Source: Snodgrassella alvi | Lineage (GTDB): Bacteria > Pseudomonadota > Gammaproteobacteria > Burkholderiales > Neisseriaceae | Assembly: GCF_002777855.1 (NCBI RefSeq) | Contig: NZ_MEIK01000015.1 | Coordinates: 124,001-188,000 of the forward strand | Reading direction: 5' to 3' | Length of the DNA: 64,000 nucleotides | The notes under the pieces: model-generated | Told to the model about the DNA's origin: nothing | Database searches by the model: none | What the model saw: only the letters and a program-made list of their open reading frames with translations | Shown here: positions 27,925 through 36,779 of the stretch, piece after piece | Numbering within the stretch: the stretch's first letter is position 1 | Layout: each line of letters opens with the position of its first letter | Position numbers and translations under genes: made by a program

Positions 27925-29139
27925 TTAATGAGCTGCCCACTCTACACTACTTAAATCAATACCTTCTTGATGCATTTCCCACAACGGTGATAACTCGCGT
28001 AATTTACCGATTTTGGATTTTATCAGTTCGGCAGCGTAATCCACTTCTTCTTCAGTAGTAAAGCGCCCAAAAGTAATACGCAGCGAACTATGCGCCAATT
28101 CATCATTACGGCCAAGAGCGCGCAGCACGTAGCTCGGTTCCAGACTTGCTGAAGTACAAGCTGAGCCGCTGGATACCGCGATATCCTTCACCGCCATAAT
28201 CAGGCTTTCACCTTCCACAAAGTTAAAGCTGATATTCAGATTCTGGTAAACGCGATGTTCAAGGTCGCCATTAATATATACTTCCTCAACATCTTTGATG
28301 GCATTGAGAAAACGGTCACGCAGAGCTTTAGCATGCGCATTATCTTTATCCATTTCCAAACGTGCCAGACGGAATGCTTCACCCATACCAACAATCTGAT
28401 GAGTAGCCAGCGTGCCAGAGCGGAAACCACGCTCATGACCACCACCATGCATCTGTGCATTCAGACGTACACGCGGTTTGCGCCGTACATATAAAGCACC
28501 AATCCCTTTAGGACCATAGGTTTTGTGAGCCGACATACTGAGCAAGCCAATTTGATTGGCCTTTACATCAATATGTACTTTGCCGGTAGCCTGCGCGGCG
28601 TCAACATGAAAAATTATGCCTTTTTCGTTGCAGATTGCTCCGATAGCGGCAATATCCTGAATCACGCCGATTTCATTGTTCACCCACATTACACTTACAA
28701 CAGTTGTATCTGGACGGATTGCTGCTTTCAGTTCATCCAAATCAATTAGACCGTTTTCTTTTACGCCAAGATAAGTGACCTCAAAACCTTCGCGTTCCAG
28801 CTCACGCATCGTATCCAGTACAGCTTTATGTTCAGTTCTGACCGTAATCAGATGTTTGCCTTTACTGGCATTGAACTGAGCGGCTCCTTTCAGCGCCAGA
28901 TTATCCGATTCAGTGGCACCAGACGTAAAAATAATTTCTTTAGAATCAGCACCAATTAATGCAGCAATTTCATTCCGGGCATTTTCTACTGCTTCTTCTG
29001 CCTGCCAGCCGAAACTGTGGCTGTTTGAAGCGGGGTTGCCGAAGAATTCAGTCAGATAGGGAATCATTTTCTCTGCTACACGCGGGTCTACTGGCGTGGT
29101 TGCTGAATAATCCAGATAAATAGGAAGTTTTACGGTCAT
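27925..29139 (-). CDS. iscS: Cysteine desulfurase IscS
   Basis: 404 residues from ATG 29139. PLP enzyme: Lys in [12 protein letters not shown], His in RTEHKAVLD, and the mobile active-site Cys in [15 protein letters not shown]. It supplies sulfur for Fe-S clusters and tRNA thiolation. A ~135-bp gap separates it from iscU; it contains no gene, only an imperfect inverted repeat (CCTCGGTTT near 27852 and AAACCGAAGG near 27899). Confidence 0.97.
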   Translation of the reverse strand: MTVKLPIYLDYSATTPVDPRVAEKMIPYLTEFFGNPASNSHSFGWQAEEAVENARNEIAALIGADSKEIIFTSGATESDNLALKGAAQFNASKGKHLITVRTEHKAVLDTMRELEREGFEVTYLGVKENGLIDLDELKAAIRPDTTVVSVMWVNNEIGVIQDIAAIGAICNEKGIIFHVDAAQATGKVHIDVKANQIGLLSMSAHKTYGPKGIGALYVRRKPRVRLNAQMHGGGHERGFRSGTLATHQIVGMGEAFRLARLEMDKDNAHAKALRDRFLNAIKDVEEVYINGDLEHRVYQNLNISFNFVEGESLIMAVKDIAVSSGSACTSASLEPSYVLRALGRNDELAHSSLRITFGRFTTEEEVDYAAELIKSKIGKLRELSPLWEMHQEGIDLSSVEWAAH

Positions 29140-29176
29140 TGTCGTGTTCTCTTTAATATCTATCACAGCGCTGGTT

Positions 29177-29647
29177 TTAGTGCAGATTAATCAAAGTAAT
29201 CGGCTGCTCAAGGCTGCTTTTTTGTTCATTACTGATATTTCGGTAAGATTGTTGATTCAGGATACATTGCAAAGTAATTCCGCGCAGATAATCGTCTATG
29301 GTTTTATTTAGGTTGACCCATAAATCGTGAGTCAGACAAGGCGTACCATCCTGACAGTCTGCATGGCCGCCGCACAATGTTGCATCCATCGTGTCTTCTG
29401 CAGCTGCGATGATATCGGCAATATTGATATGGTCGGCTGCATGGCTTAAAACATAGCCGCCACCCGGTCCGCGGATACTTTCTACTAGCCCTGCACGGCG
29501 TAATTTGCCAAAAAGCTGTTCCAGATAAGATAAGGAAATACGCTGGCGCTCACTAATCGCAGTCAGGTTTACCGCACCAGATTGCGCATGCATGGCTAAA
29601 TCCAGCATGGCAATAACAGCAAAACGCCCCTTGGTGGTTAAACGCAT
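29177..29647 (-). CDS. iscR: Fe-S-responsive repressor IscR (Rrf2 family)
   Basis: 156 residues. N-terminal winged helix ([18 protein letters not shown]). Three cysteines in the cluster-binding loop: [13 protein letters not shown]. The [2Fe-2S] form represses its own operon at type-1 sites. A matching site overlaps its promoter. Confidence 0.96.
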   Translation of the reverse strand: MRLTTKGRFAVIAMLDLAMHAQSGAVNLTAISERQRISLSYLEQLFGKLRRAGLVESIRGPGGGYVLSHAADHINIADIIAAAEDTMDATLCGGHADCQDGTPCLTHDLWVNLNKTIDDYLRGITLQCILNQQSYRNISNEQKSSLEQPITLINLH

Positions 29648-29679
29648 GACAAAACCCGAAATAGATTGACAATGGATGA

Positions 29680-29712
29680 ATTATCTAATACCCGACAATT
29701 TTAGTCAACTTT
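29680..29712 (-). promoter_or_regulatory. isc operon promoter with IscR type-1 binding site
   Basis: On the minus strand TTGACT (29703-29708) and GATAAT (29680-29685) are 17 bp apart, a near-consensus sigma-70 promoter. Overlapping it at 29688-29712, read on the plus strand, is ATACCCGAC-N6-AGTCAACTTT. This fits the E. coli type-1 IscR consensus (ATASYYGAC...AGTCRRSTAT) at nearly all defined positions. Repression by holo-IscR is therefore expected. Confidence 0.8.
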
Positions 29713-29844
29713 ATTCATGGCTAAATCAAGTAATTATGCTAGAGCCGAAACCAGCCAAAATAAAAGAATCAAATTGAAACCAACCCATTCAGATCGTATA
29801 AATTGGCCAGAAATCATAATTGAAAATTATTTATCTGATTAAAC

Positions 29845-30207
29845 CTAAAGCATTTTTTGATTTTCATCATTAATCACTTCGGCCCAGTTACATAGAGACA
29901 TTAAAATCGGGCTAAGTAAATGACCTTTGTTGGTAAGTGCATAGCTCACTTGTACGGGAGGTTTATCACCTTTCACCGTTCGAGTAATTAACTCATCCTT
30001 CTCTAGCTGTTTAAGCTGAAGGCTTAGCGTCATTTCAGTAATATCTGGCATATTTTTTCTGAGTTCACTGAATCTTTTTGGTTGATTACGTAAATAATAA
30101 AGAATCACACCTTTCCATTTACCGCCAATTAGATTCATAGCTAAACTAATATTGCAATGATAGCGTTTACCACGATGGGTAATCGCACAGGAATCATCTG
30201 TATGCAT
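29845..30207 (-). CDS. HxlR-family transcriptional regulator
   Basis: 120 residues from ATG 30207 (AGGA upstream). It has the HxlR core CNISLAMNLIGGKWKGVILYYL with a Cys near the N-terminus and RFSELRKNMPDITEMTLSLQLKQLE as recognition region. Divergent from the quinone reductase gene, which it probably controls in response to electrophiles or oxidants. Confidence 0.88.
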   Translation of the reverse strand: MHTDDSCAITHRGKRYHCNISLAMNLIGGKWKGVILYYLRNQPKRFSELRKNMPDITEMTLSLQLKQLEKDELITRTVKGDKPPVQVSYALTNKGHLLSPILMSLCNWAEVINDENQKML

Positions 30208-30311
30208 GATTTTTTTCCTAACTCTCATATTTGATAGCTATAGTATTTTTTCTAAATTCTACTAAAATTATTTGAGTACATAAAATTTTTATAGTTTATT
30301 GAGGAAAAATC

Positions 30312-30851
30312 ATGACCCTAATGATACTGGCGCACCCAGATTTTAAAAACTCTATTGCAAACAAAACAATCTCAGAATCTTTAGCTGCAAGACTACCGGA
30401 TATAGAGATTAGAAATATTTACAACTTATATCCTGATTATCAGATTGATGTTGATGCCGAGCAACAAGCTTTGCTTCGTCATAAGCTTATTATTCTTCAA
30501 TACCCAATGTATTGGTTTAATATGCCCGCTATATTAAAAATTTGGTTTGATCAAGTGTTCACTTATCAATTTGCCTATGGTTCACTAGGAAACAAATTGA
30601 AAGATAAAAAATTACTCGTCTCTATGACGGTTGGCCAACCAGAGATTAATTTTCAAAAAGAAAATCATTTCCTCATCGATGATTTTTTACAATCAGTAAA
30701 ACAATCTGCGGAATATACGCAAATGAATTACCTTGGGTATACTGCCTTATATGGCATTTCTCCAGTATCGGGGATAGCAAAAAATGCCATAGCAGCAAAA
30801 GCTGAACAACACAGTGGCAGTTTATACAGTCTGATTCAGAAATTTTGCTAA
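30312..30851 (+). CDS. NAD(P)H-dependent flavodoxin-like oxidoreductase (quinone reductase family)
   Basis: 179 residues. N-terminal flavodoxin fold (MTLMILAHPDFKNS) and FQYPMYWFNMPA-type motif (here LQYPMYWFNMPAILKIWFDQVF), typical of KefF/MdaB/NQO relatives that reduce quinones using FMN or FAD. Divergent from hxlR, a frequent pairing. Confidence 0.88.
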   Translation: MTLMILAHPDFKNSIANKTISESLAARLPDIEIRNIYNLYPDYQIDVDAEQQALLRHKLIILQYPMYWFNMPAILKIWFDQVFTYQFAYGSLGNKLKDKKLLVSMTVGQPEINFQKENHFLIDDFLQSVKQSAEYTQMNYLGYTALYGISPVSGIAKNAIAAKAEQHSGSLYSLIQKFC

Positions 30852-30880
30852 GCAAGATAAAGGTAATTTTGATCAACATA

Positions 30881-30906
30881 AAAGGCCTGATTCGAATCAG
30901 GCCTTT
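30881..30906. terminator. Bidirectional terminator between the oxidoreductase gene and pip
   Basis: Perfect palindrome AAAGGCCTGATTCG with its complement, with A and T arms on both sides, between convergent genes. Confidence 0.8.
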
Positions 30907-30936
30907 TTAATTAAAACTTAATCTTGTATAGGTTAA

Positions 30937-31878
30937 CTATTGATTAGCAAAAGCGTCTGTAGCAGCCACCAATGCCGCTTGATTGGCTGGTTCAAATCCA
31001 GAATGTCCCGCTATGGTGACCACCAGCTTGGCATGAGGCAAAGCCTGTTTTAACTCCCAAGCACTTTCAAACGGTGTGCACATATCATAGCGCCCTTGAA
31101 CAATCACCATCGGTATATCAGCCAACACTTGAATATTTTCTAATAAAGCAAATTCACTTGCTAGCCAGCAGCGATGAACAAAATAATGATTTTCAATGCG
31201 AGCGATTGCTAATGCTTTATAAGAATCGTCATATTCATCCACACCGGCTTGATCTGGTTCCAAATGAACAATATTGCTTTCCCACTGTGCCCATGCTCGA
31301 GCTGCATTAAGCTGGGAGGCTTCGTCGGTATAGGGATGGCAAAGCAACTCATGATAGGCATCAATCAGATTGTGTTGTTTATCCACAGCAATCGGAGCAA
31401 GGTAATTTTTCCATGCTTCAGGAAAAAAACGATTGGCACCCTGCTGATTGATCCAATCCATTTCATGTGGACGGCATAAAAATATTCCTCGAAGTACTAG
31501 CTCGGTTACTCGATGCGGATAAGTTTTAGCATAGGCTAATGCCAACGAACTGCCCCATGAACCGCCAAAGACTTGCCATCGCTCAATCTGAAGCATTCGG
31601 CGTACTTTTTCTATATCTTCTACCAGATCCCAAGTGGTATTGTCATCAATACAAGCATAAGGTAGGGAGCGGCCGCAGCCACGCTGGTCTATTATAATGA
31701 TGCGGTATTTTTCTGGATTAAAAAAACCTCGGCAAGCTGGTGAAGCTCCTGCACCCGGTCCGCCATGCAAAAAAATTACCGGCTTACCGGCCGGATTACC
31801 GCTTTCTTCCCAGTAAATCTGATGAATTGCAGAAACTTGCAATAGGCCAGACTGATATGGCTCAGCTATCGGGTACAT
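30937..31878 (-). CDS. pip: Proline iminopeptidase
   Basis: 313 residues. Alpha/beta hydrolase of peptidase family S33: oxyanion HGGPGAG, nucleophile elbow GGSWGS, acid VQGRYD and terminal catalytic His in AGHSGFEP. It removes N-terminal proline from peptides in the cytoplasm. Downstream of serB on the same strand with a ~100-bp gap. Confidence 0.95.
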   Translation of the reverse strand: MYPIAEPYQSGLLQVSAIHQIYWEESGNPAGKPVIFLHGGPGAGASPACRGFFNPEKYRIIIIDQRGCGRSLPYACIDDNTTWDLVEDIEKVRRMLQIERWQVFGGSWGSSLALAYAKTYPHRVTELVLRGIFLCRPHEMDWINQQGANRFFPEAWKNYLAPIAVDKQHNLIDAYHELLCHPYTDEASQLNAARAWAQWESNIVHLEPDQAGVDEYDDSYKALAIARIENHYFVHRCWLASEFALLENIQVLADIPMVIVQGRYDMCTPFESAWELKQALPHAKLVVTIAGHSGFEPANQAALVAATDAFANQ

Positions 31879-31976
31879 AAGTGTATTCCTAAAAATATTT
31901 ATGTAACTATGTGATTATTAATTCTAAATTGATTGCAAACAGTTTTTAGTATAAGCCTGTAAGATAAAACTAAATA

Positions 31977-32819
31977 TCAGCGGAACCATTTGCGCACCGC
32001 ATCCAAACCACCAAAGCGTACACTGATGGTAGTAGCAGCCTGAGTTTTTGGTTTGGCATGATAAGCTACACCAAAACCGGCAGCCTGTAACATCGGAATA
32101 TCATTGGCACCGTCCCCCATAGCGACAATCTGAGATTTAGCCAATCCTAACTTTGCTGAATACTCTACCAGTAAATCAGCTTTAGCCTGTGCATCGATAA
32201 TACGGCCGGTTAGCTCGCCAGTTAACCTATCGTTTTGCACTACTAATTGGTTGGCATATGTGTAATCAAGCCCGTATTGCTGTTTGAGACGATCAGTAAA
32301 GTAAGTAAAGCCACCTGAAACCAGCATAAACTTTACCCCATATTCTCGACATTGCTGTAACAGCCATTCGGCTCCCGGTGATAATTTTAAAACTTCGTCA
32401 TATACTCGGTTAAGTTCAGTAACCGGTAACCCTTTTAACAATGCTACCCGAGCACGTAATGATTGCTCAAAGTCAATTTCTCCGCGCATTGAGCGTTCAG
32501 TAATCGTTGTAACTTCTGCCTGTAGACCCACGCCGGCCGCAATTTCATCTACACATTCAATCGTAATCAGGGTTGAATCCATATCGCTGACAATCAGTCC
32601 CAAGTCAGCAAAACACTTATCCGGTAGAATAGCAAAATCAATATGCTGTGCCAGTAGCTTAGCTTGTACTGCCTCTTCAAGCTTGAATTCTTTCGGTACT
32701 GGTAAGCGTAATACTGATTTATTAAAACTGAATTTTGGTGAAGAAGGCATAATCGCATCTAATGCAGATAAATCACAGGAAAGCAAATCAGCATGCTGTA
32801 AAACCAGTACGAAACTCAT
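31977..32819 (-). CDS. serB: Phosphoserine phosphatase
   Basis: 280 residues. HAD enzyme with the nucleophile motif VSDMDSTLI, motif II LVSGGFTYF, and motif III/IV KADLL...VAMGDGANDIPML. It makes L-serine from phosphoserine. A ~75-residue N-terminal extension precedes the catalytic domain, as in other proteobacterial SerB. Confidence 0.96.
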   Translation of the reverse strand: MSFVLVLQHADLLSCDLSALDAIMPSSPKFSFNKSVLRLPVPKEFKLEEAVQAKLLAQHIDFAILPDKCFADLGLIVSDMDSTLITIECVDEIAAGVGLQAEVTTITERSMRGEIDFEQSLRARVALLKGLPVTELNRVYDEVLKLSPGAEWLLQQCREYGVKFMLVSGGFTYFTDRLKQQYGLDYTYANQLVVQNDRLTGELTGRIIDAQAKADLLVEYSAKLGLAKSQIVAMGDGANDIPMLQAAGFGVAYHAKPKTQAATTISVRFGGLDAVRKWFR

Positions 32820-33127
32820 GACAAATACACAGCTTGATAAAAATGCCCAGTATAGACATCAGTATCAGGCTTGACAACAAACAGCTGGAAAAGAAACGAA
32901 TTCAGTAAATAGTGAAATATCACCAGCTGATTTAAACCCAATTAACCTAATAAAAAATAAAATAAATATTATTTACATTAGATTCTTAAAATCTAATGAA
33001 AAAACACAGACCAGTTTGTACAATGCAGCTTTTTGTCCAAAATGTCGGCGGTAAAAGAATAAATTAATATCCAGAAATTTCAGAATTATTGCTATTATTC
33101 CAGTCCGCATCTTTATGGAGTTATTAC
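32820..33127. other. Intergenic region between divergent serB and OPT genes
   Basis: No gene is seen. AT-rich, with an 8-bp inverted repeat ATTAGATT / AATCTAAT near 32979-32999. It presumably holds both promoters, but I cannot place them reliably. Confidence 0.4.
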
Positions 33128-35173
33128 ATGCAACACCCCTCAACCACCTCATCGGCGGTCGATCAATACCGGGAATTAACCATTCGCGGCATGATCTTAG
33201 GTGCACTCATCACTGTTATCTTTACAGCATCTAATGTATATCTGGGGCTAAAAGTCGGCCTGACATTTGCATCATCCATACCAGCAGCCGTGATATCCAT
33301 GGCTGTACTCAAATGCTTTCAAGGCTCAAATATTCTTGAAAACAATATGGTACAAACACAGGCTTCAGCCGCCGGAACATTGTCTTCAATAATTTTCGTC
33401 TTACCCGGCCTGCTGATGATTGGCTACTGGCAAGGCTTTCCCTTCTGGCAGACCACTTTAATATGTGTGGCTGGTGGTATTTTGGGTGTTATTTTTACCG
33501 TACCCCTGCGCCATGTACTGGTTGTTAAAAGTGATTTACCTTATCCTGAAGGCTTGGCTGCTGCCGAAATACTCAAAGCCGGAGATCACAATCAGCCGCA
33601 GAACGATGCTGATGCTCAGGAACCACAAAGTGGAGTAAAACAAATTGTTACCGGCGGTATACTCTCAGGTATATTCAGCTTTTTGGTCAGTGGATTGCGC
33701 ATCATTAGCGAAAGCGCTAGCGCTTGGTTTAAAGTAGGGGGCGCAGTTTTTCAGGTACCCATGGGATTCTCACTTGCTCTACTGGGTGCCGGCTGGCTGG
33801 TAGGAATTACGGGTGGTATAGCCGTCTTATTGGGTATGTTTTTCTCATGGGGCATAGCAGTACCGTATTTTACCAGCACCACACCCATGCCTGAACATGC
33901 AAGCATGATTGATTTTGCCATCAATTTGTGGGTTACCAAAGTTCGTTATATTGGCGCTGGGGCAATCGCCGTGGCAGCAATCTGGACTTTAATCACCCTG
34001 TTCAAACCAATGCTTGAGGGCATGAAGCTATCTTTTCAGGCTTTTAGTTCCAGCTCAGATAGCGCACAGACACAGGAACGGGTGAATCAGGATTTATCTC
34101 CCAAAACCATGCTACTTATTGTGCTTGCTACATTGATTATTCTGGCAGCCACCTTTTATAGTTTTATTTCCTCTGTGCATATATCCGTTGGACTTGCCTG
34201 TGCGCTGGTAGCTTGTGCCACTATTATGGCATTTATTATTGGTTTTCTTGTGGCTGCGGCCAGTGGCTACATGGCCGGCCTGATTGGTTCTTCTTCAAGC
34301 CCAATATCCAGTATCGGAATCGTTTCAATTGTTATTATATCTTTAGTATTCATGGTAATTGGCCAGTCAAGTGGCATCTTTGCTATGGCAGGTGGCAACC
34401 AGTTTATGACCGCACTGGCGCTGTTTACGGCATCTGTAGTCATGGCTATTTCTACTATTTCTAATGACAATTTGCAGGATTTAAAAACCGGCCATCTCGT
34501 GCATGCCACTCCATGGCGTCAACAGGTTGCATTGATTATCGGCTGTATTGTTGGTGCCATTGTTATTTCGCCAGTACTGGAATTGCTATATAACGCTTAT
34601 GGCTTTACTGGCGCGTTGCCAAGAGCAAATATGGATGCAGCACAGGCATTGTCTGCGCCGCAGGCTACGCTGATGACTACTATAGCCAAAGGTATTTTCT
34701 CCCATAATCTGGAATGGACCTATATTAAAATAGGTGTCTTCCTAGGTATATTTCTTATCCTTCTGGATTTAGTAGTCAAAAAACTGCGCCCGGGCTGGAG
34801 TGTGCCTCCATTGGCAGTAGGTATGGGCATTTACCTGCCTGCTTCTGTAAATATGCCCATTTTTATTGGCACCGTACTTTCATACTTCTGTATGCGTCAC
34901 ATTAGAAATCGATACAGCGACCCTAAAACACAGCAGCGTGAGCTAAAAGCCACTGACCGCCGTGGAACTTTACTGGCAGCTGGCTTGATTGTTGGTGAAA
35001 GTATTGTTGGCGTGGTCATGGCCATGGTAATTGTGGTTTCCATTGCGTTAGGTGAAGGAGAAGCGCCGCTGGCTCTGAATTTGCATAACTGGGATAAAAT
35101 GAGTGAGCTCTTGGGACTAATATTCTTTGCTTGCGCTATCATTTTCTTGATAAGACGCATTATTAGAAAATAG
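33128..35173 (+). CDS. OPT-family oligopeptide transporter
   Basis: 681 residues from ATG 33128 (GGAG eight bases upstream). About 15 hydrophobic segments. The OPT signature features are LTIRGMILGALITVIFTASNVYLGLKVGLTF-type start (split here for brevity) and SDLPYPEGLAAAEIL. It imports small peptides or metal chelates across the inner membrane by proton symport. The substrate is not readable. Stands alone, with a terminator behind it. Confidence 0.92.
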   Translation: MQHPSTTSSAVDQYRELTIRGMILGALITVIFTASNVYLGLKVGLTFASSIPAAVISMAVLKCFQGSNILENNMVQTQASAAGTLSSIIFVLPGLLMIGYWQGFPFWQTTLICVAGGILGVIFTVPLRHVLVVKSDLPYPEGLAAAEILKAGDHNQPQNDADAQEPQSGVKQIVTGGILSGIFSFLVSGLRIISESASAWFKVGGAVFQVPMGFSLALLGAGWLVGITGGIAVLLGMFFSWGIAVPYFTSTTPMPEHASMIDFAINLWVTKVRYIGAGAIAVAAIWTLITLFKPMLEGMKLSFQAFSSSSDSAQTQERVNQDLSPKTMLLIVLATLIILAATFYSFISSVHISVGLACALVACATIMAFIIGFLVAAASGYMAGLIGSSSSPISSIGIVSIVIISLVFMVIGQSSGIFAMAGGNQFMTALALFTASVVMAISTISNDNLQDLKTGHLVHATPWRQQVALIIGCIVGAIVISPVLELLYNAYGFTGALPRANMDAAQALSAPQATLMTTIAKGIFSHNLEWTYIKIGVFLGIFLILLDLVVKKLRPGWSVPPLAVGMGIYLPASVNMPIFIGTVLSYFCMRHIRNRYSDPKTQQRELKATDRRGTLLAAGLIVGESIVGVVMAMVIVVSIALGEGEAPLALNLHNWDKMSELLGLIFFACAIIFLIRRIIRK

Positions 35174-35184
35174 AAATTAGAGAA

Positions 35185-35229
35185 GTAACAAAAAAAAACA
35201 GCGTGTTAAAACGCTGTTTTTTTTGTTAC
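35185..35229 (+). terminator. Terminator after the OPT transporter
   Basis: Core stem AAACAGCGT / ACGCTGTTT extended by A/T runs and an outer GTAAC / GTTAC pairing; loop GTTAAA. Shares its core with the terminator at 13711. Confidence 0.8.
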
Positions 35230-35408
35230 GGTAGCTTAATTAGACTGCCTCTGACCAAGATATAATCCTAGTCAACAACATAGAGAAAATAGTTAAGGAA
35301 TGCAGTAATTAAAAATAAATAGATTTGGACTGATAAAAATTTGACCAATACTTAAAAAAATTGAATAATCAGATTTATAATCTGAGCAATTAATTTAGCT
35401 TCGCAATT

Positions 35409-35484
35409 TGGCACGCCTACAGGGATTCGAACCCCGGTTGCCGCCGTGAAAGGGCAGTGTCCTCGGCCACTAGACGATAGGCGC
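35409..35484 (-). tRNA. tRNA-Glu (anticodon UUC)
   Basis: 76 nt on the minus strand ending in encoded CCA. Acceptor GCGCCTA / TAGGCGT with a first G-U pair, D-arm ATCGTCTAGTGG, anticodon loop CTTTCAC (TTC), T-arm GGTTCGAATCC. All four arms fold. Confidence 0.93.
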
Positions 35485-36043
35485 GTGCATAATAAGCGTG
35501 CGAATTATCCCTAAGTAGGCATAGATGTGTCAAATTGTGTGAGTAAGTTGATTTTTGCTAAAATATCAACATACCAGTATATTTATTAAATAAAAATGTA
35601 TTAAACTTTATTCAATTTACTTTAAATTTATCTCTGCTTTTATTCAAAATTGGATATGAATAAAAATAGTATTTTATAAGCAATGTCAAAATTAATTTGA
35701 ATAAAAATATTCTTTATTTCTAAATCTAATCAATACAGACTTAATTTACCGGTATTAAATTATATTTATAAATTAAATAATTTAAAAGGGCAAAATAAAA
35801 ATTTCACTTTGAAACAAGAAAATTAATTTATATCCAATTTATCTGTTGGTAATGGAAATTACTTAATTATTGATGGTAATATCATATTAAGGTAATGGAT
35901 TCAGGTTTCATTTATATCGTTATATAAGGGACTTAAACAAATTAAAAAGCAAAGGTAATGATTTTGTCTGTTATTTGAATCACAGCAAAACACAAATTCA
36001 ATTAACAGGTTAAATATTATCTGGTGACAAAGGATTAATGTTA
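35485..36043. other. AT-rich intergenic stretch
   Basis: About 560 bp upstream of the tRNA and before the next small gene. No ORF with a ribosome-binding site, no repeat array and no clear RNA structure. Base composition is much more AT-rich than the flanking core genes, as in acquired or decayed DNA. Confidence 0.5.
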
Positions 36044-36274
36044 ATGAAAAACGGTTTTGCCTCTATTGTTCTGGCTATATTGTTATCTTGCTCTTTAAGC
36101 AATGTTTTTGCTTATAAACCTTCGCAGTTTGATAAAATAAGGCTTAAAGAGAATTGCAAAAATGAGCAGGAGTCACCTTTTAAAGATTTTGCCGGTACGC
36201 CCAGTTGTGACAAGCTGAAAAAAATTGAAATAGAGGAAAATCAGCCTACCTATCGGGTAAAGCAAGAACTGTAG
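36044..36274 (+). CDS. Small predicted exported protein
   Basis: 76 residues from ATG 36044. Clear signal peptide (MKNGFASIVLAILLSCSL, cleavage near NVFA), then ~50 charged residues with two Cys (ENCKNE, PSCDKL) that could pair in the periplasm. AGGA upstream supports expression. No family recognised. Confidence 0.55.
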   Translation: MKNGFASIVLAILLSCSLSNVFAYKPSQFDKIRLKENCKNEQESPFKDFAGTPSCDKLKKIEIEENQPTYRVKQEL

Positions 36275-36421
36275 GATTTGTTTATCTGCAAAACTGTATG
36301 TTTTGGTTGGTCTGAGGGAGAAATATAAATACTATTGACTCTGATTTTCATGAGGGTAGTGTTTTTTGCTGCAAATTACTGCGGCTGTGACCATTATTTG
36401 CAGTAATTCATTTAGCTCTGA

Positions 36422-36673
36422 ACAGAAAAAAATATCAGCCATGAGGTAATTAATTTTCCGCTCGGTTGTTGTAGTGAAGAAGCACATGTTCTGAATGAAA
36501 TAGCGTATACGCAGAGTAAGCTGTTGGCCGAATGCAATACTTTAGGTTGTATGGCGTTGGTGGATGCTAAGAAAATGCTTTAGTTCAGTGGCTATCTCAG
36601 TGCGCTGGTTGGTGGTTTGGGGCAGTGTATTGCCGAGATTAAGGGCAATGTGCTGGCATTGAAGCAGAATTAA
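36422..36673 (+). pseudogene. Possible remnant of an unknown gene
   Basis: One frame reads as protein (CCSEEAHVLNEIAYTQSKLL, GCMALVDAKKML, then SGYLSALVGGLGQCIAEIKG) but is interrupted by a TAG at 36581 and has no good start. A terminator follows 13 bp after the last stop. Looks like a decayed gene; identity unknown. Confidence 0.35.
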
Positions 36674-36686
36674 AGTTTAGTTGAAT

Positions 36687-36712
36687 AAAAACGCACCTTG
36701 GGGTGCGTTTTT
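36687..36712. terminator. Terminator hairpin
   Basis: 11-bp stem AAAAACGCACC / GGTGCGTTTTT with a TTGG loop; works on either strand between the remnant and the convergent 426-residue gene. Confidence 0.8.
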
Positions 36713-36779
36713 AATACCTGTATTTGAATTATTAGCTACAAGCAAAAAATAAATTTACATTTTATTTTAGGATATATTT

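Noticed and set aside
13711-35229. Near-identical terminators at 13.7 and 35.2 kb as borders of a mobile element
   Set aside because: Only the 9-bp stem matches; loops and flanks differ, and the interval is mostly core genes.
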